In this document: positions 8,886 through 16,692 of the stretch, in pieces
Layout: every line of letters begins with the position of its first letter
Numbering within the stretch: position 1 is the stretch's first letter
IMG/VR virus record: IMGVR_UViG_3300035199_000332
Span: 1 to 24,999 of that record
Direction: 5' to 3' (one strand)
Source of the DNA: a virus
DNA length: 24,999 nt
Position numbers and translations under genes: made by a program
Notes under the pieces: model-generated
Told to the model about the DNA's origin: nothing
Database searches by the model: none
Seen by the model: the letters and a program-made list of their open reading frames with translations, nothing else

Positions 8886-11018
8886 ATGCCAATATCAAAC
8901 CTAGCACCGGGCTTCCTCACTGCAGTCGCGCAGGGCCGGATGAAGGCAGCGCAGCAGCAGAAAGAGATTGATGCCAGACCCGGCTTCTGGGAGCGCGTCG
9001 GTGAGCGAGCCTTGGGTCAGATAGGGGGTGGCCTTGTTGATGCTGGCGGTGCTCTTATCAAGGACTACATGCCATCGGCTCAGTTGCAACGAAGGCTTGC
9101 AGAAGAAAAACACACAATGGATGTCGATGTTCCCATGTGGACGGCAGATGAGCGTGAGAAGCTCCTTGCCGAAGCAGCAATGGAGAGGGCGGATGCGAGA
9201 AAAGCCCTTCTCATGGATGCTAAATACAAGCAAGCAGGCGGCCTTAGTAAGGCCCTGTCAGACCTGACGCCACCGCCCGAGATGATGACGGCGGAGGAGA
9301 CGAGCCTCCTGCGGACTTCAGATCCAAAGAGATATTTTTCTGAAGACCCGAGAGCAATGCTGAGCTACTTCACTGGCGGCCCCGCGCCGATGTATATGCC
9401 TGGTGAAACGAAAGCGGAGCACCGTGGCGGGCCACCCCCTCGATGGATGGATAGACCAGAGGGTGCAGGGCGGTTCATGCCATCATCAGAAGAGCCGTCT
9501 CTCTCTGAGTCTGAGTTGGCAGGTATTGAGGCGCAAAAGACCCTCAATTTCTATGCCTCGAGCGGTATCGCTGACCCAGAGGGCCAGCCTGATTTTGAGC
9601 AGCTAAGAAAGCTAGCTGATGAGGCACCCATGGGAGCGGAGTCAATCCCAACCAGAGGGATGACACCAGTCCAGGCCAAAGACATGATCACGTACTTGGC
9701 GGGCAAGAGGGTTGATGTTGAGGGACGCCCTGAGTATGCGGGGTTACGCGTGCTGGCATCTAAAGCGGCATTAAAGCCAGAGGCTGTTCCGGCGGCAGAG
9801 AAACCGATAACGGTTGAAGGCGCAGTCAAGAAGGTTGAAGCGGCTGTAGGCAAGGCGATTGAGCAACCCAAGGGTTTCAAGGCACGCGCTAAGCGGTATG
9901 CCAGACAGATGGCTAAGGAGCAATTAGCCAAGGAATCTGTTGCAAAAGCAAAGGCGGAAGCAGCGGCAAAGGTGCAGAAAAAGAAGGATAAGCTAGCCAA
10001 CATCAAGACGATTGGTGAGATATTTAAAAATGCTGGTGATTTCAAGCGCGGGCGCGTTGTTACCAACATGAATAATTACAAAGACGCAGAGGATGAGATT
10101 GACGTGTACCTCATTGGCGGTTCCATCGGGGTTAACACCAAAGGGAATCGCGGTACCGAAAAAGCAAACCTGAAGTGGATCAACGAGTTGCAGGGGGATA
10201 TGACTGGTGGTGGTCATGAAGCAATAGCAGCGCTTGCAACAAAGTACTACGGGGGTGACATAGCCAGACTAAAGAAGGAAGGGAAGACCGCCCTGGGGTT
10301 TATTGCACTGCGCGATAATTTGAAACATGAGGGCTTCGATATTGGGGAGGCAAGGGTCGATAGGAAGGGGGACTCAGCTAAAAGGGTGGCAAATTGGAAG
10401 CTCCGCCGGTATGAGATTGATTTACTTGCGAAGGGCAAGATGAATGCGAGTCAGTTTGATTTCAACAACAGACTGGACTTGCTGCTGATTCAATCTCAGG
10501 TGGACACCTGGACCTTTGCCGAGAAGCAGCGGATCAACCGCATCTGGGAGGCAAGAACAGGGAAGGTAGGCCCGTTGGGGAAGGCAGTGAGGAGTTCTAT
10601 TCCGCTAGACCAGCCGAGTAGTGGATCCATTAAGGTCCGCGCACAAGATTTCCTAACCGTCCCAGCGGACTTCCAAGGAACCCCCACTGATTATCTTGCT
10701 CAAGTTATTCAAGACGAGATCAAGTCTGGTGCTACTCCTGCGCCAGATCTAAGCAAAAGCAAGCGACGGGTGGTAACGAGAGTCAGTGGCCTAAAGCCCG
10801 GAGGGGCGGGTAACAAGCTTAGTATGCTCCAGAAGCATGGCGATGGAATCCAGATAGCAGTTGGCAACTCTAACACCACCATTAAGGGCGCTTTGAGGGT
10901 GCTCAAGAATAAATTCATGAGGGAGGGGTCCAATTCTCGGGATGCCGCCAATAAGGCCATTCGGTGGGTATGGCACAGGGTGGGCCGCCAGATCACCCAG
11001 AAAGCCTCCGGTAAATAA
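8886..11018 (+). CDS. Candidate internal virion (ejection) protein 2, with internal repeat
   Basis: This 710-residue protein begins with a helical region containing GGGLVDAGGALIKDYMP. A Pro- and Glu-rich linker follows. Two related copies of a 40-residue element span residues 216-255 and 263-302. Residues of about 305-370 are an Ala- and Lys-rich probable coiled coil. From about 375 onward the protein looks like a folded globular domain (VTNMNNYKDAEDEIDVYLIGG, then many Trp- and Arg-containing helices). The C-terminus is strongly basic (RWVWHRVGRQITQKASGK). No lysozyme or transglycosylase active site could be identified, although an ejected wall-active domain would be plausible for this gene set. 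AGAGGG precedes the ATG at 8886. Confidence 0.5.
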   Translation: MPISNLAPGFLTAVAQGRMKAAQQQKEIDARPGFWERVGERALGQIGGGLVDAGGALIKDYMPSAQLQRRLAEEKHTMDVDVPMWTADEREKLLAEAAMERADARKALLMDAKYKQAGGLSKALSDLTPPPEMMTAEETSLLRTSDPKRYFSEDPRAMLSYFTGGPAPMYMPGETKAEHRGGPPPRWMDRPEGAGRFMPSSEEPSLSESELAGIEAQKTLNFYASSGIADPEGQPDFEQLRKLADEAPMGAESIPTRGMTPVQAKDMITYLAGKRVDVEGRPEYAGLRVLASKAALKPEAVPAAEKPITVEGAVKKVEAAVGKAIEQPKGFKARAKRYARQMAKEQLAKESVAKAKAEAAAKVQKKKDKLANIKTIGEIFKNAGDFKRGRVVTNMNNYKDAEDEIDVYLIGGSIGVNTKGNRGTEKANLKWINELQGDMTGGGHEAIAALATKYYGGDIARLKKEGKTALGFIALRDNLKHEGFDIGEARVDRKGDSAKRVANWKLRRYEIDLLAKGKMNASQFDFNNRLDLLLIQSQVDTWTFAEKQRINRIWEARTGKVGPLGKAVRSSIPLDQPSSGSIKVRAQDFLTVPADFQGTPTDYLAQVIQDEIKSGATPAPDLSKSKRRVVTRVSGLKPGGAGNKLSMLQKHGDGIQIAVGNSNTTIKGALRVLKNKFMREGSNSRDAANKAIRWVWHRVGRQITQKASGK
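9531..9791 (+). repeat. Two-copy 40-residue repeat inside the 710-residue virion protein
   Basis: Residues 216-255 (9531-9650) and 263-302 (9672-9791) align without gaps at a 47-residue offset. Thirteen of 40 positions are identical, including the core D-x-E-G-x-P, L-R-x-L-A and the closing E-x2-P, with many conservative changes. This suggests an old duplication of a small helical module. Confidence 0.6.
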
Positions 11019-11026
11019 GGTAACGC

Positions 11027-14000
11027 ATGGGTAACGGTAGCCAGGGTGGTGATATCTTTGACGAGATCGGGGAGGATATCGGAGTTGGCGGGGCAGGGGA
11101 ACCTAGCCCCCCTCCTGGTATGGTTGGCTCCGACCCGGCTGTGGACCTGGAATCGGAAGATGATATTTTCGACACAATAGCGCGTGATCTCGGAGTCGGC
11201 ATACCTCAGAAGAGCACGGACCATCTGGCCAAGAAAGCTCCGTATTCCACGATGGATTACTTCAAGCAGCCACCGCCTTATAAGGTGATCGGAGCGCCAG
11301 ACCCCTACGGGACGGGCGTGAAGCATATGCTTACTCGGACAAGCGAGGAGACTGGTCAGCCCCTAAGCCCCGGATTCCCGACGCCAGAGATACCTGGTAT
11401 CCGGGAGGCCATTCCTGATTATGACGAAAAGATGAGACCGGTGCTATCGACTCCGCCCAGCCTTCGCGAGTCCATGGTTGCAGAGGGCATGACGAAGGAA
11501 GACTACATCATGATGGTCTTTATCGCTCGGGTCGGCAAGATGGATAAGGGTCCTGGAACTGCCTCCATGAGGGTTGATGAGGCCGGTCCAAATGCTGAGG
11601 ACAGGGAGGTTGGTGAGGCGCTGTGGGTTGAGCGCGGTGGGCTGTTGAGAGATCAACTTGACCTCGAGGCAGAGTCGCGTGGCTTGACCAAGGGCGACGT
11701 CGTCATGGGGCCGTATGGTGAGATGACTGCCCCCGAGGGCGCTCCTGAGCATGTTGTTAGCGCAATTCATTCGGTTGTTGCCACAATGTTTGCTCCCTAC
11801 CTCCCTCTGAGTGAGAGGACCCAGATTGCCATGCAGCAGGGTAAACGAGCGGAGGTGCCGGGTTGGAAGTTATGGCTTGGCATGGATGCGTACAGGACTG
11901 GGTGGGGTGGCACGCTTCCAGGTATAAGTCGGACGCTGAATCGCGAACTGCCTGCGGCTATACTGGATTACGCCACTGACTTAGTGAGCGGCGCGGACGC
12001 GATTGATAGGATTGCAGCGGAGGTTTCCCCGAGCAACCCTGGCCAGAAGGCCGCTCTGGCAGCAGGCAAGCTCCGCGAGGCCGCTAGTGATATTGATAAT
12101 ACCCCTTGGGCGGTGAAGGCCATTATGCCGATCATGTCAAAGTGGATTGCCAAAGGGGAGAAGGGTGACCCACTTGATGGCATAGGGGTCGCAGCCTTTG
12201 AACATTGGGGCAGTTCACTTGCTGCTGCTGACTGGGGGAAGATCAAAGAGGCCACTATCAGCGAGGTAGCCAACGCCCCTCTGCTTGTCGGTGACCTTGT
12301 TTACGCAGTTTACAAGGCTGGTGAGTACTGGGGTAGCACGGCTACGGTTGAGGAAAAGATATCCAAGACTGGGAATGTCCTGTCGCAATTAGGTCATCAT
12401 CTTGCTGATCGCTACGGTGAGCTAGTCAGCAGCCCAGGCACCTTGCTTGAGAAGGGTGCATTCAAAGCGTTCTTTGACATCGCCCTCCTGTATCAGATAC
12501 CCGCTGCTGCCGCTCGGCTGGTCGCTCGCGCTGCGATGCGGAGAGTGGCCGCCCAGGCCGACCTCATGGGCGTGGAGGTAATGGTTGAGGATGCGGCTGG
12601 TGTGAGTAAGCAGATTCTCGCTGCCAACGCGGAGAAACAGGCGGCAGTCGATGCGTCGATTATACACCTGGAGGAGATGGCCGCGAACAGCAAGGCATCC
12701 ATGAGCCAGTTGATGGAGATTGACCTGAAGCTCACCGAATGGAGAGTCGCTAAGTACACGAAGGGCCTAGAAAAGGCCCGAGGAATATCAAGACCCGGCG
12801 AGACTTCGATTGCTTTTGATCCGGCCAAGGGGGTGGGCAGCTTCGCTGAGATTGTCGATCAAGACATCATACGTTACATGAGGTCCGCGTATAAGGTCCA
12901 AGACCCAGCAAGCAGAGCCAAGATGCTGTCGATTGCTAGAGATGCTCAGGCCGTAAGGGATTTTACCCAGGTCCGCAAGATGGTAGCTCGCGTGGACGAT
13001 CTTGCTGAAAACCTAAGGCAGACCCGGGTAAGCATAGCCGAGGCAGCTTCTGAGAGTGAGAACCTGACCCGCTTGGCCAATGTCACAAAATCCGCCCCCA
13101 AGGAAATGGTCCCCAACCCCCTTCTACCTAAGAGCGCCTTGGAGGACCTGAAGGACTACAACTTCTATGTGGAGACGGCGGAGATCTTAGACGATATTGC
13201 GTACTTCCATCTTCCAGTCGCCGGACAAGCAGCGGCAGCGTGGCGTGGTGCTAGGGTTCTGATGGATGGACCGGGCCGGTTCATGAACCCTCTGTGGTGG
13301 AATAAGCGAGTTGACCGGGCCAGAATGAGGAAGGCGTTCCTGGACCCAGAAAACAGGATGCCCGTCGTGGAGCAAGCGGCAATGCGGCAAACGCAGGGTG
13401 ATGCCCAACTCTACCACCACCTCCTTGGCGAGGCCGTTGCCAAGCTCCACCCGTCCGAGTACCCGACAGTTCAGGCATTGATGAAGTTTGATGCTGACAG
13501 CCGGTTTGCACGCTATCTCGACTACCACCCGACAGCCGGTCGAGGGGAGAGTCTCTACACCCTGAAGAAAGGTTTTGAGATTACACCGGAGGCCCAGCGG
13601 ACGCTTGATATTGCCAATAGATACGAGGACTTGGCCAGGTTTACAATAAAGGCGCACCGGGCTGCTTTAGATGCAATGGCACTATCGGCACCTGAGAAGG
13701 CGTTTGCCTATTACTTCCCTGAGAAGTACGAGATATTCTGGAAGGACTACAAGACCCGAATCGCCTTTTACAAGGAGTGGGTTTCAACGCCAAACCTTGA
13801 GTCCCAGCTTACTGAGCTACTCGCGCTTCGCCAGAAGCTGGACGGGGAGATCATGGGCCGGTCGCTTATGAGAAACAACATGCGTAAGAAGTTTGGCCTG
13901 GAGGAGCGGAAAGCGGGTCAGCTATTCGATGATGGGAGTGGCGCGGGTCTCAGACTGGCTGACAGTTTTCCAGAGGAAATGGCTGCGCTATCAAAGCATT

Positions 14001-16156
14001 ACTACGACATGCAGATGCTAAAGTATTATGACATTATTGGCGGCGATGCGGCATCGCTTACACCGTTCACCAAGAGTAAGATGTTTGGCATCAGTGTCGA
14101 GGATGCTCTGGTCGCGCGTGAGGCTGCAAAGAAAAGTGGTAGCGCCGATGAGCTTTTACGTGCCGACAAGGTGGTTAGCAAGGCGAGAGCGGAGGCCAGA
14201 CGAGCTTCGACTGTGAAGCAGCCTGCGAGTATCGAGGATGCCATTGCCAATTTGCAGGGCGCAAAGACCGAGGTTGCGTTTGAGGAGGCCAAGGCAGCAC
14301 TTATAAACATGCGGAAGGAGTTGTCTGGTCAGGCCGAGAGCCGGGTCCCGATTTTCTACGCAGAGACCCTGCCTAAGAGACTTGCTAATAAGGCCGATGG
14401 CGGCTTTATAATGGACAACCAGGGCAACTTGGTTGCTATCGTCAACGAGAAGATACACGGCACGGGTGTCCATCGATACGGCAAGCTAAACGGGATGTTG
14501 GATATAGACATTGCGTATGAGTGGATGGGCCAGTACAAGCTTGCCAAGCAGTACGCAGGTCTTGGCGGGGTCTCTTTGCGATTCTTCAAGGCGGCTCACA
14601 CGATCATGTCAGTCGGTACGCACGCTACGAACTGGCTAGGTAACATCCTGGTCCTCGCTCCCGTGGCAGGGATAGCCTTGTGGAATCCTCTGAACTGGAA
14701 GTATTACAAGCAGGCCATCAAGGACTTTGGAACGTCGAGAGCGAGGTCCGTTCATTTCCAGAGGTGGGTTGGTAGTATGGGGCGCGGTCCCGGTATGGCC
14801 ATTAACAAGGCTGAGTTGCTGTCGGTTACAGAAAGGGGTGTCTCCATGATGTACCGGGGGGTACTTGGTCACGGCAAGCAAACATACCGCAATATGGCCG
14901 GGTTCATTAAAGGGGGCATGAACATGGATGCTCGGATGATGGGCAAGGCAGTTGGGCAGGAATTGGAACACTTGTTCTACCTGCCTGGTTTGACTTACCA
15001 GGTTGCCGATGACTTCCATCGATACGTAAAGTTCCTCAAGGAAATTGACAATGCTGGCGTGTTCAATGTCTCGAAGGCCAATATCCTGAAGCACAAGAAG
15101 ATTGACCTAGAGGCTGCGGCATCTGGCCGTCGCGCATTTGCTGACTACGAGAACCTGAACGGGGTCTTTCAGGCTATCCGAAGTAATTGGGCGGGTCAGG
15201 CCTTTGTTGCTTTCGACATTCGGACGGTTCCCGTGATGGCAGACTTTGCTGTTAAGAGCGCGGCAAAGCTACAGCTACTTTACGCTCTCCAGGAGTACCT
15301 TGTTCAGACCAACAGGAAGGACGCCGGGTATGACTCGGAGCTTCTAGACGGTAGGCTTGCTGGTATGCCCGAGTACAAAAAGCACCAAGTCTTCTTATCA
15401 GATCACTTCCCTGAAATTTTCACGGGCAAGTGGAAGTATCTTGCGATGGATACCCTGAAGTACATGCCCGCTGGGCGAAGGCTGCCTCTGCCTGGGGAGA
15501 CTGGGATGGAGTGGTTCCTTCGTAACGTTAGTGGTGACATGCCTGCATTCGGTATGATGGCGACTGCAGCGAACTTTGACCCGCATTTTCAGCGGTGGAT
15601 ATATGACACGTTTGACAGCCCTGAGCTAAAGGCAGAGAAGGTCCTCGACCACGCCATTCAGATGTGGACTCCGTCAATAACTTTCATTGGTCTTGGGTAT
15701 AGGGAGAAGCGCATTGAGAAAGCCAAGCGTGGCGTCAGGGTGCAGGGCATTCCCATGGACCTCACAAAGGAGCGCATTGGTGCTTATGGTGGGATGCTCG
15801 TTGATTTCTGGACACCCGCAAAGATAGAGATAATTGGTGGCGCTGGTATCCGCCGTGGATTCTTTCAGTATAAGAAACAGTACAAGTCCCTCTACAAGGC
15901 CTTTGTTTTGGACGGCAAGATGACCGAGGATGAGTACAGACGGGAGCTTCTGCACCTCAAGAAGGCTTTCCATAGGACCATGAGGGACCAGGGTCATTTG
16001 GATAAGTTGATTGGCTGGTTCGAGGAGAACGAGTCCGAGCTTCTAAATCAAGAGCGGGAGCTTATTGATATCCTCGAGCAGCAAGGATACGACAAGATGT
16101 CAGGCGTGGAGCAGCAGATTGCTGATGACATAGACAAGGAGTTCGATCAATTCTAA
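11027..16156 (+). CDS. Giant candidate ejection/internal core protein, 1709 residues
   Basis: This is the largest gene in the window. The N-terminus carries two copies of a short acidic motif (residues 9-21 and 46-58) in a Pro- and Gly-rich, probably flexible region. The rest is mostly alpha-helical with long coiled segments. Two hydrophobic stretches stand out: about residues 480-505 (FFDIALLYQIPAAAARLV) and about 1193-1225 (MSVGTHATNWLGNILVLAPV). The second, with its T-N-W-L-G-N core, resembles the membrane-proximal domains of large polyvalent phage proteins, tentatively LPD38-like. The C-terminus is charged and coiled. A single very large helical protein after two smaller ones, with no tape measure elsewhere, fits the podovirus ejectosome, which spans the cell envelope during DNA entry. 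No polymerase, lysozyme or protease motif was found. AAGG at 11017-11020 supports the start. Confidence 0.55.
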   Translation: MGNGSQGGDIFDEIGEDIGVGGAGEPSPPPGMVGSDPAVDLESEDDIFDTIARDLGVGIPQKSTDHLAKKAPYSTMDYFKQPPPYKVIGAPDPYGTGVKHMLTRTSEETGQPLSPGFPTPEIPGIREAIPDYDEKMRPVLSTPPSLRESMVAEGMTKEDYIMMVFIARVGKMDKGPGTASMRVDEAGPNAEDREVGEALWVERGGLLRDQLDLEAESRGLTKGDVVMGPYGEMTAPEGAPEHVVSAIHSVVATMFAPYLPLSERTQIAMQQGKRAEVPGWKLWLGMDAYRTGWGGTLPGISRTLNRELPAAILDYATDLVSGADAIDRIAAEVSPSNPGQKAALAAGKLREAASDIDNTPWAVKAIMPIMSKWIAKGEKGDPLDGIGVAAFEHWGSSLAAADWGKIKEATISEVANAPLLVGDLVYAVYKAGEYWGSTATVEEKISKTGNVLSQLGHHLADRYGELVSSPGTLLEKGAFKAFFDIALLYQIPAAAARLVARAAMRRVAAQADLMGVEVMVEDAAGVSKQILAANAEKQAAVDASIIHLEEMAANSKASMSQLMEIDLKLTEWRVAKYTKGLEKARGISRPGETSIAFDPAKGVGSFAEIVDQDIIRYMRSAYKVQDPASRAKMLSIARDAQAVRDFTQVRKMVARVDDLAENLRQTRVSIAEAASESENLTRLANVTKSAPKEMVPNPLLPKSALEDLKDYNFYVETAEILDDIAYFHLPVAGQAAAAWRGARVLMDGPGRFMNPLWWNKRVDRARMRKAFLDPENRMPVVEQAAMRQTQGDAQLYHHLLGEAVAKLHPSEYPTVQALMKFDADSRFARYLDYHPTAGRGESLYTLKKGFEITPEAQRTLDIANRYEDLARFTIKAHRAALDAMALSAPEKAFAYYFPEKYEIFWKDYKTRIAFYKEWVSTPNLESQLTELLALRQKLDGEIMGRSLMRNNMRKKFGLEERKAGQLFDDGSGAGLRLADSFPEEMAALSKHYYDMQMLKYYDIIGGDAASLTPFTKSKMFGISVEDALVAREAAKKSGSADELLRADKVVSKARAEARRASTVKQPASIEDAIANLQGAKTEVAFEEAKAALINMRKELSGQAESRVPIFYAETLPKRLANKADGGFIMDNQGNLVAIVNEKIHGTGVHRYGKLNGMLDIDIAYEWMGQYKLAKQYAGLGGVSLRFFKAAHTIMSVGTHATNWLGNILVLAPVAGIALWNPLNWKYYKQAIKDFGTSRARSVHFQRWVGSMGRGPGMAINKAELLSVTERGVSMMYRGVLGHGKQTYRNMAGFIKGGMNMDARMMGKAVGQELEHLFYLPGLTYQVADDFHRYVKFLKEIDNAGVFNVSKANILKHKKIDLEAAASGRRAFADYENLNGVFQAIRSNWAGQAFVAFDIRTVPVMADFAVKSAAKLQLLYALQEYLVQTNRKDAGYDSELLDGRLAGMPEYKKHQVFLSDHFPEIFTGKWKYLAMDTLKYMPAGRRLPLPGETGMEWFLRNVSGDMPAFGMMATAANFDPHFQRWIYDTFDSPELKAEKVLDHAIQMWTPSITFIGLGYREKRIEKAKRGVRVQGIPMDLTKERIGAYGGMLVDFWTPAKIEIIGGAGIRRGFFQYKKQYKSLYKAFVLDGKMTEDEYRRELLHLKKAFHRTMRDQGHLDKLIGWFEENESELLNQERELIDILEQQGYDKMSGVEQQIADDIDKEFDQF

Positions 16157-16161
16157 CCATG

Positions 16162-16209
16162 GTTTGCAAAATATGCTAGCATGGGCAACATCAAACGGGA
16201 GGCCATACC
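16162..16209 (+). promoter_or_regulatory. Short intergenic region with 10-base palindrome, possible promoter or operator
   Basis: This is one of the few real intergenic spaces in the structural block. It holds a perfect 10-base palindrome ATGCTAGCAT at 16173-16182 preceded by an A/T-rich run. GGGAGG follows as the ribosome-binding site for the ATG at 16210. Possible promoter hexamers (TTGCAA at 16164, TATGCT at 16172) do not have good spacing to each other. A start point for the fibre and lysis genes is plausible but unproven. Confidence 0.2.
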
Positions 16210-16683
16210 ATGGCAACAATTAGTATAGCGGGTAGATCAGTCACTCAAGGAGTGGGCACAGGTACATCGGGTTTTCTAGACCCTCATATGGAGAAGTGTA
16301 TCGTGGCGGCTGGAGAAGTCTTCCGCGTCATCCCACCGTATGCGTGTGACACATGGGAAATCAAGCTTGCCATCGGTGCGACGGGCCAAGCTCCAGTCAT
16401 CCGAATCTTTGGATTGGATGATGACTATACTGGTAGCGGAGCGCCGGTTGTGGCAGACGGCTCTACCGTGAAGTGGGAGGTTGACGATACCACAACTGAG
16501 TACGCAGCCGGTGTTGGCTTTATAACGACCGACCTGCCGCGAAGTCTCATATGGGACCATGCCTGGAAGGCTCTTCAGTTTGATGTGGTCACTGGGTCCG
16601 CGCTCGTCAAGGTCAAGGCGTACCGCGCCGGGAAGTGTACATTCGAGGGTAGTTATACTACTAGCACCTCGGAAGCTAGTTAG
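16210..16683 (+). CDS. Small beta-rich structural protein upstream of the tail fibre
   Basis: This 157-residue protein was not recognised. It has no signal peptide or membrane helix and is rich in Gly, Thr, Ala and Val. Alternating strands include EVFRVIPPYACDTWEIKLAI, PVIRIFGLDDDY and ALQFDVVTGSALVKVKAYRA. This looks like a single beta-sandwich domain of the kind used in trimeric fibres or receptor-binding accessories. GGGAGG upstream supports the start. The gene lies directly before the long fibre gene and after the ejection genes, so an adhesin-like or fibre-adaptor role is the best guess. Confidence in the ORF is high, in the function low. Confidence 0.6.
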   Translation: MATISIAGRSVTQGVGTGTSGFLDPHMEKCIVAAGEVFRVIPPYACDTWEIKLAIGATGQAPVIRIFGLDDDYTGSGAPVVADGSTVKWEVDDTTTEYAAGVGFITTDLPRSLIWDHAWKALQFDVVTGSALVKVKAYRAGKCTFEGSYTTSTSEAS

Positions 16684-16692
16684 GAGTAAGTT

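Noticed and set aside
9551-10069. Minus-strand ORF of 172 codons rich in Ala, Leu and Ser
   Set aside because: It mirrors the Ala- and Lys-rich coiled region of the 710-residue protein. Repetitive sense codons leave the opposite frame open by chance.
10709-11326. Long minus-strand ORF of 205 codons
   Set aside because: It lies antisense across the end of the 710-residue gene and the start of the giant gene, which both have good start sites. Its composition looks like an antisense reading, with no recognisable domain.
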